Of a stretch of DNA of 64,000 nt, positions 24,090-32,529 are shown piece after piece. Each line of letters begins with the position of its first letter. The first letter of the stretch is position 1. The stretch comes from JACDER01 sp036394915 (lineage in GTDB: Bacteria; Actinomycetota; Thermoleophilia; Gaiellales; Gaiellaceae), in NCBI GenBank assembly GCA_036394915.1, contig DASWEE010000120.1:1-64000 (forward strand). The letters run 5' to 3'. Position numbers and translations under genes: made by a program. The notes beneath the pieces were generated by a model. It saw nothing but the letters and a program-made list of their open reading frames with translations, was not told the origin of the DNA and did no database searches.

Positions 24090-27000
24090 ATGCCGCCCTG
24101 TCCGCACTGCCGAGTCGAGAATCCTCCGGCCGCCCGCTTCTGCAACGGCTGCGGCGCGAGGCTGGGGGAAGGGCCGCGCGAGACGCGGAAGATGGTCACC
24201 GTGCTCTTCTGCGACGTTGCCGGCTACACGGCGCGAGGTGAGGGGCTCGACCCCGAGCCGCTGCGCCGCCTGCAGACTCGCTACTTCGACGACGCGCGCA
24301 CGACGCTCGAGCGCCACGGCGCCGTCGTCGAGAAGTTCATCGGCGATGCGGTGATGGCCGTCTTCGGGATTCCCGTGCTGCACGAGGACGATGCCCTGCG
24401 GGCGGTTCGGGCCGCGCTCGAGCTTCGCGATGCGGTGTCCGCGCTCGGGCTCCAGCCTCGAGTGGGGATCAACACGGGCGAGGTCGTCGCCGGCGATCCG
24501 GGCTCCGGGCAGGGCTTCGTCACGGGCGATGCCGTCAACACCGCCAAGCGCCTGGAGGAGGCGGCCGGGGCGGGCGAGATCGTCGTGGGCGACCGGACAT
24601 GGCGCCTCGTTCGAGACACGGTCGCCACCGAGCCGCTCGAGCCGCTCTCGCTGCGGGGCAAGGAGCAGGAGACGGCTGCGTATCGCGTGCTCGGGCTGGA
24701 GCCGGGGCGGCCCGACCGGCAGCGCTCGCCGCTCGTCGGGCGCGAGTACGAGCTCGGCCTGCTGCAGGAAGCACTCGCGTGGGTGGTCGAGAAGCGTGCC
24801 GGCCACCTGTTCACGCTTCAGGGCTCGGCGGGCGTCGGCAAGTCGCGGCTCACGGGCGAATTCCTGAACGGACTCGGCGACGGGGCGAGGTCGATCCGCG
24901 GCCGCTGCCTTCCCTACGGCGAGGGAATCACATTCTGGCCACTGGCCGAGATCGTGCGCGACGCGGCGGGTCTCAACGCCGACGAGCCTTCGGAATCCGC
25001 CCGTGCCAAGATCGAGCTGCTGCTCGCCGGCGAGGAGCACGCGGCGCTGATCGCGGAGCGGATCAGCCAGCTCATCGGCCTGAGCAATTCGCTCGCGGGC
25101 GGAGAAGAGAGCTTCTGGGCGGTGCGGCGGTTTCTCGAAGCTCTGGCCCGCTCCGGCCCGCTCGTCGTCGCGCTGGACGACATTCAGTGGGCCGAGCCCA
25201 CCTTCCTCGACCTCGTCGAGCACGTCGTCGACGAGTCGCGTGACGCGCCGATTCTGCTCCTGTGCCTTGCCCGGCCCGAGCTCCTCGAGCTCCGGCCGGC
25301 CTGGGGGACGGGAAGGATGAGCACCACGGTCCTGCTCGAGCCGCTCGGGGAGCGCGAGTCCCTCCGTCTGATCGAGAACGCCCTCGGCAGCGCCCTGGAC
25401 GAGGATGGCAGCAGGAAGGTCCTCGCGGCGGCCGAGGGGAATCCCCTTTTCCTCGAGGAGATGGCCGCGGTGCTGCTCGAAGAAGGAGTGCTCGCCGAGA
25501 CGCCGCCGACGATCCAGGCGCTGCTTGCCGCGCGGATCGACCGCCTCGACGCCAAGGAGCGCGCGGTGCTCGAGGCTGCGTCGGTCGAGGGCCGGATCTT
25601 CCATCGTGGAGCTGTCACCGAGCTGCTCGGAGAACGGCTGCGCGGGGAGGTCGGCGCCCAGCTTGCCAGGCTCGTGCACAAGGAGCTCGTATGGCCCGCG
25701 CGCTCGAGCTTCGCCGACGAGGACGCGTTCCGTTTTCGCCACCTGCTCATTCGCGACGCCGCTTACCAGTCGCTGCCGAAGGAGGCGAGGGCGGAGTTGC
25801 ACGAGCGGTTCGCGCGCTGGCTGGAAGAGCGCGCCGGCCAGGACGAGGTCCTCGGCTATCACCTCGAGCGAGCGTATCGCTGCCGTGTCGAGCTCGGGCC
25901 AGCGGACGACCGGGCAGTGTCCCTGGCGGCGCGAGCGGGTGAATTCCTCGGACGGGCCGGCCGCCGCGCTTTCGCGCGCGACGACATGCCTGCGGCATTG
26001 ACGCTACTCGACCGGGCCGTGTCGCTCGTCAACGACCAGGACCCGGCCCGTCTCGAGCTCGTACGGGAGCTGAGCAACGCGCTTTGGGCCATGGGCGAAG
26101 TCGCACGAGCGGAGTCCCTGCTGCATGGTCTGATCGAGGCTGCCGGCGCCGCCGGCGATCGCCGCATCGAGTGGTATGCGCTCCTGGAGCAGGCAGGGCG
26201 TCGCTACGTCAGCGAGGCCGCGATGAGCGCCGACGAGCTCTTGGACGTCGCGGAGTCTGCGATCCAGGTCTTCGAGGAGCTCGAAGACGAGCTCGGTCTC
26301 GCCCGCGCGTGGCGCCGGATGTCGCTCGTGGCCACCGCGCGATGTCACTTCGGACAGGGCGAGGACGCAGCCCTGCGTGCCCTCGATCACGCTCGTGCGG
26401 CCTCCGACGCCCAGGAGGAAGCACGGAGCATCGACCGCCTTTGCACCTGCCTGCTGTACGGGCCGACACCGGCCGATGAGGCTGTTTCCCGCTGCCTGGA
26501 GATGCTCCGCCGAGTGTCGGGGAACCTGCTCATGCAGGCCAACATCGCTAGCTCGCTCTCTGGGCTCCTGGCGATGCGCGGCAGGTTCGACGATGCGCGA
26601 ACGGCCTTCCGGCGCGCCGAGGAGATCTACGAGAGTCTCGGCCTTCGGCTTCCGCTCGCGGGACTCTGGGGTATCGGCGGCGAGATGGAGCTACTCGCCG
26701 GCGAGCCGGTCGCGGCCGAGCAGTCGCTGCGACGAGCTTATGGGACCGTCGACCCCGTCGGGGCCACGGCCGCCCTCTTTGCCGCTCAGATCGGGCGCGC
26801 GCTCCTGGCGCAGCAGCGAAACGAGGAAGCGGCTGAGCTCGCCGGAACGAGTCGCGACTCTTGCGGTGACGACATCTGGGGACGCATCGTCTGTCTGGGC
26901 CTGGAGTCGAGGGTCGAGGCGTGGCGGGGAGAGTCGGCGGCCGCTCTTGCGCTGGCCGAGGAGGCGGTGGCTCTCGCGGAGGACACGGATGCTCTCAATC

Positions 27001-27161
27001 TGCACGGGGATGCACTCGTGGATCTCGGCCACGCTTTGCGGAGCTCAGGACGCCCTGCCGACGCAGTGGGGGCATTCGAGCGAGCGCGTCAGCTGTACGA
27101 GCGGAAGGGGAACGTCGCAGCCGTAGGCCGGGTCGCCGTCCTCCTGGAAGAACGCGTCTAA
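24090..27161 (+). CDS. Class III nucleotide cyclase - AAA/NACHT-like ATPase - TPR protein
   Basis: 1023 aa from ATG 24090. Domains in order: zinc ribbon (Cys4, 7, 18, 21: CPHC ... CNGC); class III adenylate/guanylate cyclase (about 35-205: VTVLFCDVAGYT with metal Asp, GDAVMAVFG, RVGINTGEVVAGD, GDAVNTAKRLE); STAND-type ATPase (GSAGVGKSRL Walker A, VVALDDIQWAEP Walker B); long C-terminal TPR-like helical array. This multidomain layout is widespread in actinobacteria and is taken to couple a signal, perhaps through TPR-bound partners, to cyclic nucleotide synthesis. The second metal Asp appears to be in the GDAV segment. Stand-alone transcription; no specific partner is visible nearby. Confidence 0.9.
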   Translation: MPPCPHCRVENPPAARFCNGCGARLGEGPRETRKMVTVLFCDVAGYTARGEGLDPEPLRRLQTRYFDDARTTLERHGAVVEKFIGDAVMAVFGIPVLHEDDALRAVRAALELRDAVSALGLQPRVGINTGEVVAGDPGSGQGFVTGDAVNTAKRLEEAAGAGEIVVGDRTWRLVRDTVATEPLEPLSLRGKEQETAAYRVLGLEPGRPDRQRSPLVGREYELGLLQEALAWVVEKRAGHLFTLQGSAGVGKSRLTGEFLNGLGDGARSIRGRCLPYGEGITFWPLAEIVRDAAGLNADEPSESARAKIELLLAGEEHAALIAERISQLIGLSNSLAGGEESFWAVRRFLEALARSGPLVVALDDIQWAEPTFLDLVEHVVDESRDAPILLLCLARPELLELRPAWGTGRMSTTVLLEPLGERESLRLIENALGSALDEDGSRKVLAAAEGNPLFLEEMAAVLLEEGVLAETPPTIQALLAARIDRLDAKERAVLEAASVEGRIFHRGAVTELLGERLRGEVGAQLARLVHKELVWPARSSFADEDAFRFRHLLIRDAAYQSLPKEARAELHERFARWLEERAGQDEVLGYHLERAYRCRVELGPADDRAVSLAARAGEFLGRAGRRAFARDDMPAALTLLDRAVSLVNDQDPARLELVRELSNALWAMGEVARAESLLHGLIEAAGAAGDRRIEWYALLEQAGRRYVSEAAMSADELLDVAESAIQVFEELEDELGLARAWRRMSLVATARCHFGQGEDAALRALDHARAASDAQEEARSIDRLCTCLLYGPTPADEAVSRCLEMLRRVSGNLLMQANIASSLSGLLAMRGRFDDARTAFRRAEEIYESLGLRLPLAGLWGIGGEMELLAGEPVAAEQSLRRAYGTVDPVGATAALFAAQIGRALLAQQRNEEAAELAGTSRDSCGDDIWGRIVCLGLESRVEAWRGESAAALALAEEAVALAEDTDALNLHGDALVDLGHALRSSGRPADAVGAFERARQLYERKGNVAAVGRVAVLLEERV

Positions 27162-27207
27162 GTGCTCTATCGTCCAGTCCGCGAGTTTCCGAGCAAGGGA
27201 GGCAACA

Positions 27208-27420
27208 ATGCCGCGCAGCGTCACGGGCAAGGAACAGGCGCACCCACCGCGTAAGGACCGGCACATGGAGGGGTTCGAGAAAGCGTTGCAAAAGGCACTC
27301 AACGAGGCCGCCGATACGTGGGATGAGGCAACCTTCAAAGCCAAGGTCACGTTCGAGATCAGCGGAACGAAGAACCCCGGCGCAGTGCCCGAGTACCGAG
27401 TCACGCTCACAGAGTTGTGA
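27208..27420 (+). CDS. Small conserved-type hypothetical protein
   Basis: 70 aa with a good Shine-Dalgarno (AAGGGAGG) before ATG 27208. A basic N-terminal 18 residues precede a compact domain MEGFEKALQKALNEAADTW followed by beta-like segments (FKAKVTFEIS ... PEYRVTLTEL). No membrane segment or signal. Its stop overlaps the GTG of the hydrolase gene, suggesting co-expression. Family not recognised with confidence; the helix-strand-strand layout recalls dodecin-sized proteins but the match is weak. Confidence 0.6.
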   Translation: MPRSVTGKEQAHPPRKDRHMEGFEKALQKALNEAADTWDEATFKAKVTFEISGTKNPGAVPEYRVTLTEL

Positions 27421-28214
27421 GCTCCACCGCCGCCGGCCTCGCGTACGACGTCGACGGCGATGGACCGGCGGTCGTCCTCCTGCACGAGGGAATCTGCGAC
27501 CGGCGGATGTGGGAGCCTCAGATCGGGCCGTTCACCGAAGCCGGCTACCGCGTCGTTCGCCACGACCTGCGTGGCTACGGCGACTCGGAGCTGCTGAGCG
27601 GCCCGCTCTCGAACACAGGCGATCTCGAAGCTCTGCTCGAGCACCTGGGGATCGAGCGCGCGAGCCTCGTCGGAGTCTCGTACGGCGGCCGGATCGCGCT
27701 CGAGTTCACCATCCTCCACCCGGACCTCGTCGAGGCTCTGGTGCTCGTCGGAGCGGGTCTCCGCGATGCGGACTGGTCGGGCGAGATGGAGACCTTCGGG
27801 GAAGAGGAAGAGCGCCTGCTCGAGGCGGGAGACGTCGACGGGGCCGTCGAGCTCAACCTGCGCATGTGGGTCGACGGGCCGTCACGGGGTCCCGACGAGG
27901 TCGATCCCGACGTCCGGGAGCGTGTCCGGGAGATGCAGCGCCGAGCGTTCGAGGTTCAGCTGCCCGTCCCGGAGGCGGGGCCGGACTCACCGTTCGAGCC
28001 GCCGGCGACCGCGAGGCTGGACGAGGTCCAGTGCCCGACGCTCGTCGTCGTCGGCGAGCTCGACCAGCCTGACATCCTCCGCATCGCCGACCTGCTGGCG
28101 GAGGGCATCCCCGGAGCCCGCAAGGCCTTCATCCCCGGGACGGCCCACGTCCCGAGCATGGAGAAGCCGGAGGAGTTCAACGAGCTCGTTCTGGAGTTCC
28201 TAAGAACAGCTTGA
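27417..28214 (+). CDS. Alpha/beta hydrolase
   Basis: 265 aa from GTG 27417, overlapping the previous stop. Alpha/beta hydrolase fold with PAVVLLHEGICDRRMW (HG/HE oxyanion loop), VRHDLRGYGDSE, nucleophile Ser in LVGVSYGGRIAL, acid in VVVGELDQPDI and His in IPGTAHVPSMEKPEEF. The HG dipeptide of the oxyanion loop is HE here, a common variation. Related to esterase/C-C hydrolase families; substrate unknown. The 3' end converges with the fused transporter gene, overlapping by 15 bp. Confidence 0.9.
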   Translation: MSSTAAGLAYDVDGDGPAVVLLHEGICDRRMWEPQIGPFTEAGYRVVRHDLRGYGDSELLSGPLSNTGDLEALLEHLGIERASLVGVSYGGRIALEFTILHPDLVEALVLVGAGLRDADWSGEMETFGEEEERLLEAGDVDGAVELNLRMWVDGPSRGPDEVDPDVRERVREMQRRAFEVQLPVPEAGPDSPFEPPATARLDEVQCPTLVVVGELDQPDILRIADLLAEGIPGARKAFIPGTAHVPSMEKPEEFNELVLEFLRTA

Positions 28215-29594
28215 CTTGCTCGGCACCGGGTTGATGCGCACGCCGAGCAGCTGCTTCCAGCCCTTCGGCCCGGTGGTGGAGAAGTCGTACATGCTCGCGC
28301 CGATCACGCCGCAGTCGCGCGTGGCGCGCACGAACGCGTGCACCTGAGCGACGCTCGAGTCCTCCGACAGGCCGCCGATCGTGTGGACGGCGACGTTCGG
28401 GTTGCCGGTGCCGCGGCGGATCAAGGAGACGTTGCGCACTGTGTAGCCGTAGGCGCCGCCGAGGTCGGTGGGTCGGTAGCTGAAGTAGCCCATCGGTAGG
28501 AAGACGTCGTAGGTCAGCGCCAGGTCGGCGTAGGGGAAGCCGGGCCAGTACTTCGGCAGCAGCTGCATCCCGCGTGGCGAGGGGATGATCGCGCCGAGCG
28601 GGTACGAGCGGCCGACCGCCGAGCGGATCCGCGCGGAGAGGGCGAGCAGGCGGCGGTTGCGGAGGCCGACGTTCTTGACCACGCTCGCCTCGATGTCGAG
28701 CGCGAACGAGTCGAACAGCTGTCCTTTGGCGGAGCGGAAGCGGATCGCGGCCAGCGCGCGGCGGTAGTCGCGGTCGCCGTTGGCGAACGAGGGCAGGTAC
28801 CAGGCGACCACCTTCAGGCCCTGCGCCCGCGCGGCGTCGATGAAGCGGCCCGTGACCCTGGGTCGGACGACGTCGACGATCCGGCTGTAGTTCGCGGTCT
28901 CGAGGAAGAGCGTGCGGACGCCCCGCGCCTTCATTGCTGCGACGGCGGCCTCGGGCCGGCTCCAGTCCTTCGTGTCGTAGATGTCCACCCAGGTGGCGAG
29001 GCCGCGGTAGGCGTCGAGGCTCGGCGCGGGCGCCGGGCGGGCGGCCGCGAAGCCCCCCGACAGGCTCTCGAAGAAGAGGAAGATCCCGATCACGACCAGC
29101 AGCAGGCCCGCGAGCCGCCCGGCGTTCGTCCGGGCGCGTCTGCCGACACGCTTCCCGAGCAATAGCCCGAGCTGCGATGCGATCACCGCCTGCACGGCGA
29201 TCATGATGCATGCAAGGACGAAGGACAGGCGCAGGAGACCGATGCCGAAGCCGAGCGCCAGCTCGTCGAGCGCGATCCCCACCGCGAGCGTGAGCAGGGT
29301 CCAGCCGCCGGCGCGCGCCACCCGCCTCGCTTCGTCGGCCTCGTCCTCGGCAAGCAGGAATGCGCCGACTGCGATCACGACGACGGCCGCTATGTAGTCC
29401 GCCGCACTTCCGATCGCCCGGGCGAGTCCGGCGCCGGCCACGAGCCCGAGCAGCGGCATCCCCGCCTCCGCGAGCGGGAACAGGATCGAGACCTGGAGCC
29501 TCTGCCTCCGGGTCAGCCCGGCCGTCCCCAGCGCGAGCGAGACCGCGAATGTGTCCAGGCAGAGCGGGACGACGAGGACGATCAGCCTCAGCAT
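28200..29594 (-). CDS. MntP-like metal efflux domain fused to a TIM-barrel glycosidase-like domain
   Basis: 464 aa in one uninterrupted frame. Residues 1-180 form six membrane helices of the MntP (manganese efflux) type: VVPLCLDTFAVSLALG with Asp14 in helix 1, and GIALDELALGFGIG with Asp110 in helix 4, matching the two conserved Asp regions of MntP. After a short Pro/Ala linker (AARPAPAPS), residues 192-464 form a soluble domain (YRGLATWVDIYDTKDWSRPE, RTLFLETANYS, FDSFALDIEAS, DVFLPMGYFSYR, GASMYDFSTTGP) that looks like a putative glycoside-hydrolase TIM barrel. I know of no standard enzyme with this pairing. Activity of either half is inferred from motifs. Confidence 0.75.
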   Translation of the reverse strand: MLRLIVLVVPLCLDTFAVSLALGTAGLTRRQRLQVSILFPLAEAGMPLLGLVAGAGLARAIGSAADYIAAVVVIAVGAFLLAEDEADEARRVARAGGWTLLTLAVGIALDELALGFGIGLLRLSFVLACIMIAVQAVIASQLGLLLGKRVGRRARTNAGRLAGLLLVVIGIFLFFESLSGGFAAARPAPAPSLDAYRGLATWVDIYDTKDWSRPEAAVAAMKARGVRTLFLETANYSRIVDVVRPRVTGRFIDAARAQGLKVVAWYLPSFANGDRDYRRALAAIRFRSAKGQLFDSFALDIEASVVKNVGLRNRRLLALSARIRSAVGRSYPLGAIIPSPRGMQLLPKYWPGFPYADLALTYDVFLPMGYFSYRPTDLGGAYGYTVRNVSLIRRGTGNPNVAVHTIGGLSEDSSVAQVHAFVRATRDCGVIGASMYDFSTTGPKGWKQLLGVRINPVPSKSSCS

Positions 29595-29812
29595 CGATCG
29601 TTCTGTAGCAAACCGGTAGGCTGATTCTCGATCGACAGCGAGGACGTGCCGCGCTACCCGGCACGGCGCCTCGCACCGACGCGGCTACCCCTCCTAATCC
29701 TCACGGGAGTTACTCCGTCCTGCCCGTGCGCGCGGTCACTCCGGGCGAGAGCTACTTCTACCCGCCGAATCCCTAGAGGCTCGCTACGGCCGCGGCCGGC
29801 TCCTGGACGGGG
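29595..29812. other. Intergenic region with a possible decayed plus-strand ORF end
   Basis: 218 bp between the fusion gene start and the enoyl-CoA hydratase stop. A plus-strand frame open from 29609 ends at TAG 29776 with NPHGSYSVLPVRAV and TPGESYFYPPNP, which reads like the end of a secreted protein, but no start codon or upstream gene exists. The start of the fusion gene lacks a clear promoter. A remnant is possible; otherwise nothing is seen. Confidence 0.2.
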
Positions 29813-30598
29813 CTAGCGGCCCTTCCACGTCGGCGCGCGCTTCTCGACGAAGGCGGAGATGCCTTCCTGGGCGTCCTCGGCGGCGGAGTTCGAGACCATC
29901 ACGTCCTTCGTGAGCTCGTAGGCGCCGGGCTCGTCCAGGTCGATCTGCCGGTAGAACGCCTCCTTGCCGATCCCGACCGTCAGCGGGCTCGAGCGGGCGA
30001 TCGCGGCCACGAGTTGCTTGACCTCGGCGTCGAGCCGCTCGGCGGGGACGACCCGGTTGACGAGCCCCCAGTCGGCGGCGGTCGCCGCGTCGATCGGCTC
30101 GCCGGTCAGCAGCAGCTCGAGCGCGCGCTTGCGTCCGACCGCACGCGAGACCGGGACCATCGGCGTCGAGCAGAAGAGCCCGATCTTCACGCCCGGCGTA
30201 GCGAACTTCGTCCCCTCGGCGGCGACGGCGAGGTCGCAGGCGGCGACGAGCTGGCAGCCGGCGGCGTAGGCGGCGCCGTGGACCTTGGCGATCACGGGCT
30301 GCGGCACCGAGTGGATCCGCTCCATCATCACCGTGCACGTCTCGAACAGGCGCATATAGAAGTCGGCGTCGCGTCCGATCATCTCGCCGAGGTCGTGCCC
30401 GGCCGAGAATGCCGGTCCGGCGCCCTCGATCACGATCGCCCGGACCTCGGGGTCGGCGGCAAGCGCGTCGAGCGCCTCGATCACCTCCGACATCAGCGCG
30501 AGGCTGAGCGCGTTTCGCTTCTCGGGCCGGTTGAGGACGATCGACGCGGACGGCCCGTCCTTGTGGACGATCAATTGCTCCTCACGAACCGTGGCCAC
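29813..30598 (-). CDS. Enoyl-CoA hydratase/isomerase family protein
   Basis: 261 aa crotonase-fold protein. Oxyanion-hole segments: NRPEKRNALSLALM, FSAGHDLGEM, and IAKVHGAAYAAGCQLVAACD. The residues aligned with the two catalytic Glu of true hydratases are not both evident (GAAYAAGCQ region, VKIGLFCSTPM), which recalls the ECHDC3-like subgroup. It acts in acyl-CoA metabolism; the exact reaction is uncertain. It lies 9 bp after the WS/DGAT gene in the same direction, so a lipid-related operon is likely. Confidence 0.9.
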   Translation of the reverse strand: MATVREEQLIVHKDGPSASIVLNRPEKRNALSLALMSEVIEALDALAADPEVRAIVIEGAGPAFSAGHDLGEMIGRDADFYMRLFETCTVMMERIHSVPQPVIAKVHGAAYAAGCQLVAACDLAVAAEGTKFATPGVKIGLFCSTPMVPVSRAVGRKRALELLLTGEPIDAATAADWGLVNRVVPAERLDAEVKQLVAAIARSSPLTVGIGKEAFYRQIDLDEPGAYELTKDVMVSNSAAEDAQEGISAFVEKRAPTWKGR

Positions 30599-30607
30599 GG
30601 TGCAAGC

Positions 30608-31990
30608 CTACTTCGCTGCCACGGCCAGGTCGTCGTGGGCCTGCTCCATCCCCTCAGCCAGCAGCGGGAGGTCGGGAACGGCGTCTGCATCGGCGCACAG
30701 TCCGATCGACATCCGGCCGCCGAACGAGCCGGCGCTGACGCGGAGGGCGTGATGCGGAGCGATCTCGGCAAGGGAGTAAAACTCGCGGATGCGCCCGCCG
30801 GCGAGATAGAGCTCATCCGCCGGTCCGCGCACGTTCGAGATCGAAAGCGCGAAGACGTGCGGGTTCGATGCCAGCCGGTGCGCGAGCCGGAAGAGGCTAT
30901 TCGACACATGTGAGACGTCGGCGAAGAGCGCGTACAGCTCCTCGGCGTCGTGCTCCGCCTTGCGCGCCCGCGTCTGCTCGTTGATCGCCAGCACGCGCCT
31001 GACGGGATCCTCCTCCTGCACGGGCAGCTCGACGTTGATGAACGAGTCTCGGTTGGGGATCGCCCCAGGCTCCTCGTCGCTGTGATGCATGCTGACCGGC
31101 ACCTGCACCCGCAACGGGCCGATCTTTCCGTGGCGGGCTTCGAGCCAGCCGCGGAGCCCGCCCGCGACCACCGAGAGGATGAGGTCGTTGACGGTGACGT
31201 CGCAGCCCCAGGCGTGGGCGGCCCGGTGGACCTCCTCGAACTCACGGTCGAGGAACGCAACCCTTCGCCGGCGGCCGATTCGCGCGTCGAGCGGAGAAGG
31301 CCCATGGCTCGGGCGGAGCTCGCGCGCGATCGTCTGCGGCGCGCGGGCGAGCTCCGCCACGCTCTCGCGCCAGCGCTCGCCCGACAGCAGCCCCCGGCCG
31401 ACGCGAAAGGCGGCTTCGGCGAGCGCCTGGGCGTGATCCGTCGCGGCGGCTGCGAGCAGCGAGGCCGCCGGCGGAACGGGTTCGGCGGGCGGCGGAGGTG
31501 CGACGGCCTCCGGCCACTCGGGAGATTCGCTCCAGAGCAGTGCCGACCCGATCCCCATCGTCGCCTGTCCGTCCGCCATCGCATGGTGGATGCGCCAGAT
31601 CACAGCGACCCGGCCGTCGTCCAGCGGCTCGACGACGTCGATCGCCCACAGGGGGCGGTCGCGCGGGAGGCGTTCCGACATCAGGGCGGCGACGATCTCC
31701 CGCAGGCGCACGCGGTCGACGGGTCCCTCTGTGGGATGGCGGCGGACGTGGTGGCGGACGTCGAACTCCGGGTCGTCCACCCAGGCGGGCGCCGCGAGAT
31801 GGAACGGCGTCGGCGCGATCCGCCGCCGGCAGAGTGGAGCGAGCGCGATGCGCCGCGCGATCTGCTCGCGCAGGCGCTCCACCGTATCGTCCTCGCGATC
31901 GGCGATCACGACCTTGCAGGTGTGCCCGACGATCGCGCCGGATTCGAGCGCGAGGATCCGGGCATCCTCGGGAGTGAGGCGCTGAAGCAT
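30608..31990 (-). CDS. WS/DGAT/MGAT-type O-acyltransferase
   Basis: 460 aa from ATG 31990, the family N-terminus (MLQRLTPEDARILALES); longer ORF starts upstream would run through the opposite gene. The catalytic HHxxxDG motif is HHAMADG (His135, His136, Asp140), with PLWAIDVVEPL before it and VNDLILSVVAGGLR and SISNVRGP in the C-terminal half. Such enzymes make wax esters or triacylglycerol from acyl-CoA, a storage pathway common in actinobacteria. Divergent from the coiled-coil gene 24 bp away; followed by the enoyl-CoA hydratase. Confidence 0.92.
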   Translation of the reverse strand: MLQRLTPEDARILALESGAIVGHTCKVVIADREDDTVERLREQIARRIALAPLCRRRIAPTPFHLAAPAWVDDPEFDVRHHVRRHPTEGPVDRVRLREIVAALMSERLPRDRPLWAIDVVEPLDDGRVAVIWRIHHAMADGQATMGIGSALLWSESPEWPEAVAPPPPAEPVPPAASLLAAAATDHAQALAEAAFRVGRGLLSGERWRESVAELARAPQTIARELRPSHGPSPLDARIGRRRRVAFLDREFEEVHRAAHAWGCDVTVNDLILSVVAGGLRGWLEARHGKIGPLRVQVPVSMHHSDEEPGAIPNRDSFINVELPVQEEDPVRRVLAINEQTRARKAEHDAEELYALFADVSHVSNSLFRLAHRLASNPHVFALSISNVRGPADELYLAGGRIREFYSLAEIAPHHALRVSAGSFGGRMSIGLCADADAVPDLPLLAEGMEQAHDDLAVAAK

Positions 31991-32014
31991 CGCGCGGGTT
32001 CTATCATCGCGCCG

Positions 32015-32497
32015 GTGGGACTGTTCAAGCCCAGGCGCCGCAAGAAGCGGAAGCCGCGCGAGCGCGAGCGGGCCGACGGCCGGTCCGCGGCCGCGGCCGA
32101 GCGGCGCAGCCTCGAGCGCCGGCGCGAACAGGAGCGCGAGGACGACTCCGTCGAGCGCCTCAAGGCGGCCCTGCGCAACCACGCGCGCGAAGCCGAGCGC
32201 CGGCGGGACGAGTGGGCCCGCGAGCTCGACGAGCTGAAGCGGTCACTCCGCAGTCGCGTCGAGGAAGTCGCGGCCCGCGAGGAGGAGCTGGCCGAGGCGA
32301 TCCGCCGCCAGCGACACCGCGAGGACGGCCGGGGCCGGAAGGGCAGGCGGTCCGGCAGAGAGCTGAACGAACGCGAGCTCGAGCTCGACAAGCGGGCGAA
32401 GGAGCTCGACGCGCTGGCCGAGTCGCTCGAGCAGCGGAAGCGGGAGCTGGAGCTGGGCGAGCGCAAGCTGGCAGCTGCCCGGCGCAAGACCAGCTGA
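32015..32497 (+). CDS. Highly charged coiled-coil protein
   Basis: 160 aa from GTG 32015. A Lys/Arg-rich start (GLFKPRRRKKRKPRERER) is followed by an almost continuous Glu/Arg/Leu heptad pattern to the C-terminus (LRSRVEEVAAREEELAEAI ... LAESLEQRKRELELGERKL), so one long coiled coil is predicted. No enzymatic motif. It is divergent from the WS/DGAT gene and could be a lipid-body- or DNA-associated structural protein, which is speculation. Composition is like the partial protein at 1-725. Confidence 0.65.
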   Translation: MGLFKPRRRKKRKPRERERADGRSAAAAERRSLERRREQEREDDSVERLKAALRNHAREAERRRDEWARELDELKRSLRSRVEEVAAREEELAEAIRRQRHREDGRGRKGRRSGRELNERELELDKRAKELDALAESLEQRKRELELGERKLAAARRKTS

Positions 32498-32529
32498 CCC
32501 CGAAGGCATAATTCGCTGCTCCTCCGCTC

